A DNA stretch of 5,836 nucleotides from Planctomycetota bacterium. Lineage in GTDB: Bacteria > Planctomycetota > B129-G9. The stretch lies in contig QNCA01000107.1 in the NCBI GenBank assembly GCA_003644325.1, positions 1 through 5,836 on the forward strand. Reading direction: 5' to 3'. This document shows positions 5,724-5,836 of this stretch, one piece after another (position 1 is the first letter of the stretch; each line of letters opens with the position of its first letter). Below the pieces are notes generated by a model. It ran no database searches. It had not been told where the DNA came from and saw nothing but the letters and a program-made list of their open reading frames with translations. The position numbers were made by a program, and so were the translations under genes.

Positions 5724-5836
5724 CTCAAGTTGACTGACTTTTTGTTAACCTCGGTGACTGTCACCAATTACGGAGCCGTTCCGACCTTGTCGGAACGGAT
5801 CGTAGATTGGTGACTGTCACCGTAAGGTGTTATGAA
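5724..5836 (+). mobile_element. MITE-like repeat element, left-hand part (right end lies outside the window)
   Basis: It begins with CTCAAGTTGACTGACTTTTT (5724-5743), the exact inverse of 102-121, and from 5772 runs in direct orientation with 1-65 (63/65 identical). The part unique to this copy (5724-5771) supplies the left terminus that the window-start copy lacks. The flank just outside (5713-5723) is A/T only, as is most of the flank of the other copy (AAATAA at 123-128), so A/T-rich target preference is possible. Target-site duplications cannot be assessed because each copy is seen on one side only. Confidence 0.7.
5753..5821. repeat. Long imperfect palindrome (33-nt arms, 3-nt loop)
   Basis: The arms are 5753-5785 and 5789-5821 around CTT. 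The outer 13 bases pair except the central base, and the inner 10 pair perfectly (5776-5785 with 5789-5798). The middle 10 pair only with small bulges, where the left arm carries GGAG and the right arm GTAG. The outer GGTGACTGTCACC of each arm is itself a palindrome, so a cruciform or a multi-hairpin fold are alternatives. Confidence 0.75.

Noticed and set aside
102..5743. A 5.6-kb transposon bounded by the 20-bp inverted repeat
   Set aside because: No transposase or recombinase lies inside, and the flanking 65-bp direct repeats are better explained by two copies of one small element, each cut by a window edge.

Overview
The window is 5,836 bases of GC-rich bacterial DNA with four genes, all on the + strand, plus an unusual amount of repetitive intergenic sequence. 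No taxonomic marker is present. A very large membrane-spanning Ser/Thr kinase with a periplasmic beta-sandwich/TPR sensor half, an N-terminal zinc ribbon and degenerate 7-10 bp intergenic tandem repeats together suggest Planctomycetota or a related phylum. That is inference. The length and the repeat at both edges suggest a whole metagenomic contig.

Layout. 1-121 is the right-hand part of a small repeat element. 189-3938 encodes a 1,249-residue transmembrane Ser/Thr kinase. 3945-4520 encodes a class I glutamine amidotransferase of the PabA/TrpG family, starting 6 nt after the kinase stop in the same frame. 4521-4857 is an intergenic region packed with short tandem repeats and hairpins. 4858-5130 and 5127-5570 overlap by 4 nt (ATGA): a 90-residue zinc-ribbon protein followed by a PIN-domain (VapC-like) ribonuclease with all four acidic residues, read here as a toxin-antitoxin pair. 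5571-5723 holds more intergenic repeats. 5724-5836 is the left-hand part of a second copy of the edge element.

The edge element is the main structural discovery. Bases 1-65 and 5772-5836 match at 63 of 65 positions. A perfect 20-bp inverted repeat (102-121 and 5724-5743) lies just inside each edge. Overlaying the two partial copies gives one element of about 169 bp with 20-bp perfect terminal inverted repeats around a 33-bp-arm imperfect palindrome and no coding capacity, i.e. a MITE-like element. Inside it are GGAG and GTAG tetranucleotides next to small palindromes, which also resembles REP sequences handled by RAYT (Y1) transposases.

The second point of interest is the toxin-antitoxin pair. 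The candidate antitoxin carries a zinc ribbon where ribbon-helix-helix or AbrB domains are usual, joined to a C-terminal tail resembling the toxin-binding tail of other PIN-toxin antitoxins. The pair is bracketed by two copies of another hairpin-forming intergenic motif.

The kinase probably senses an extracytoplasmic signal and phosphorylates cytoplasmic proteins. The amidotransferase supplies ammonia for p-aminobenzoate or anthranilate synthesis and may be translationally coupled to the kinase, but no functional link is evident.
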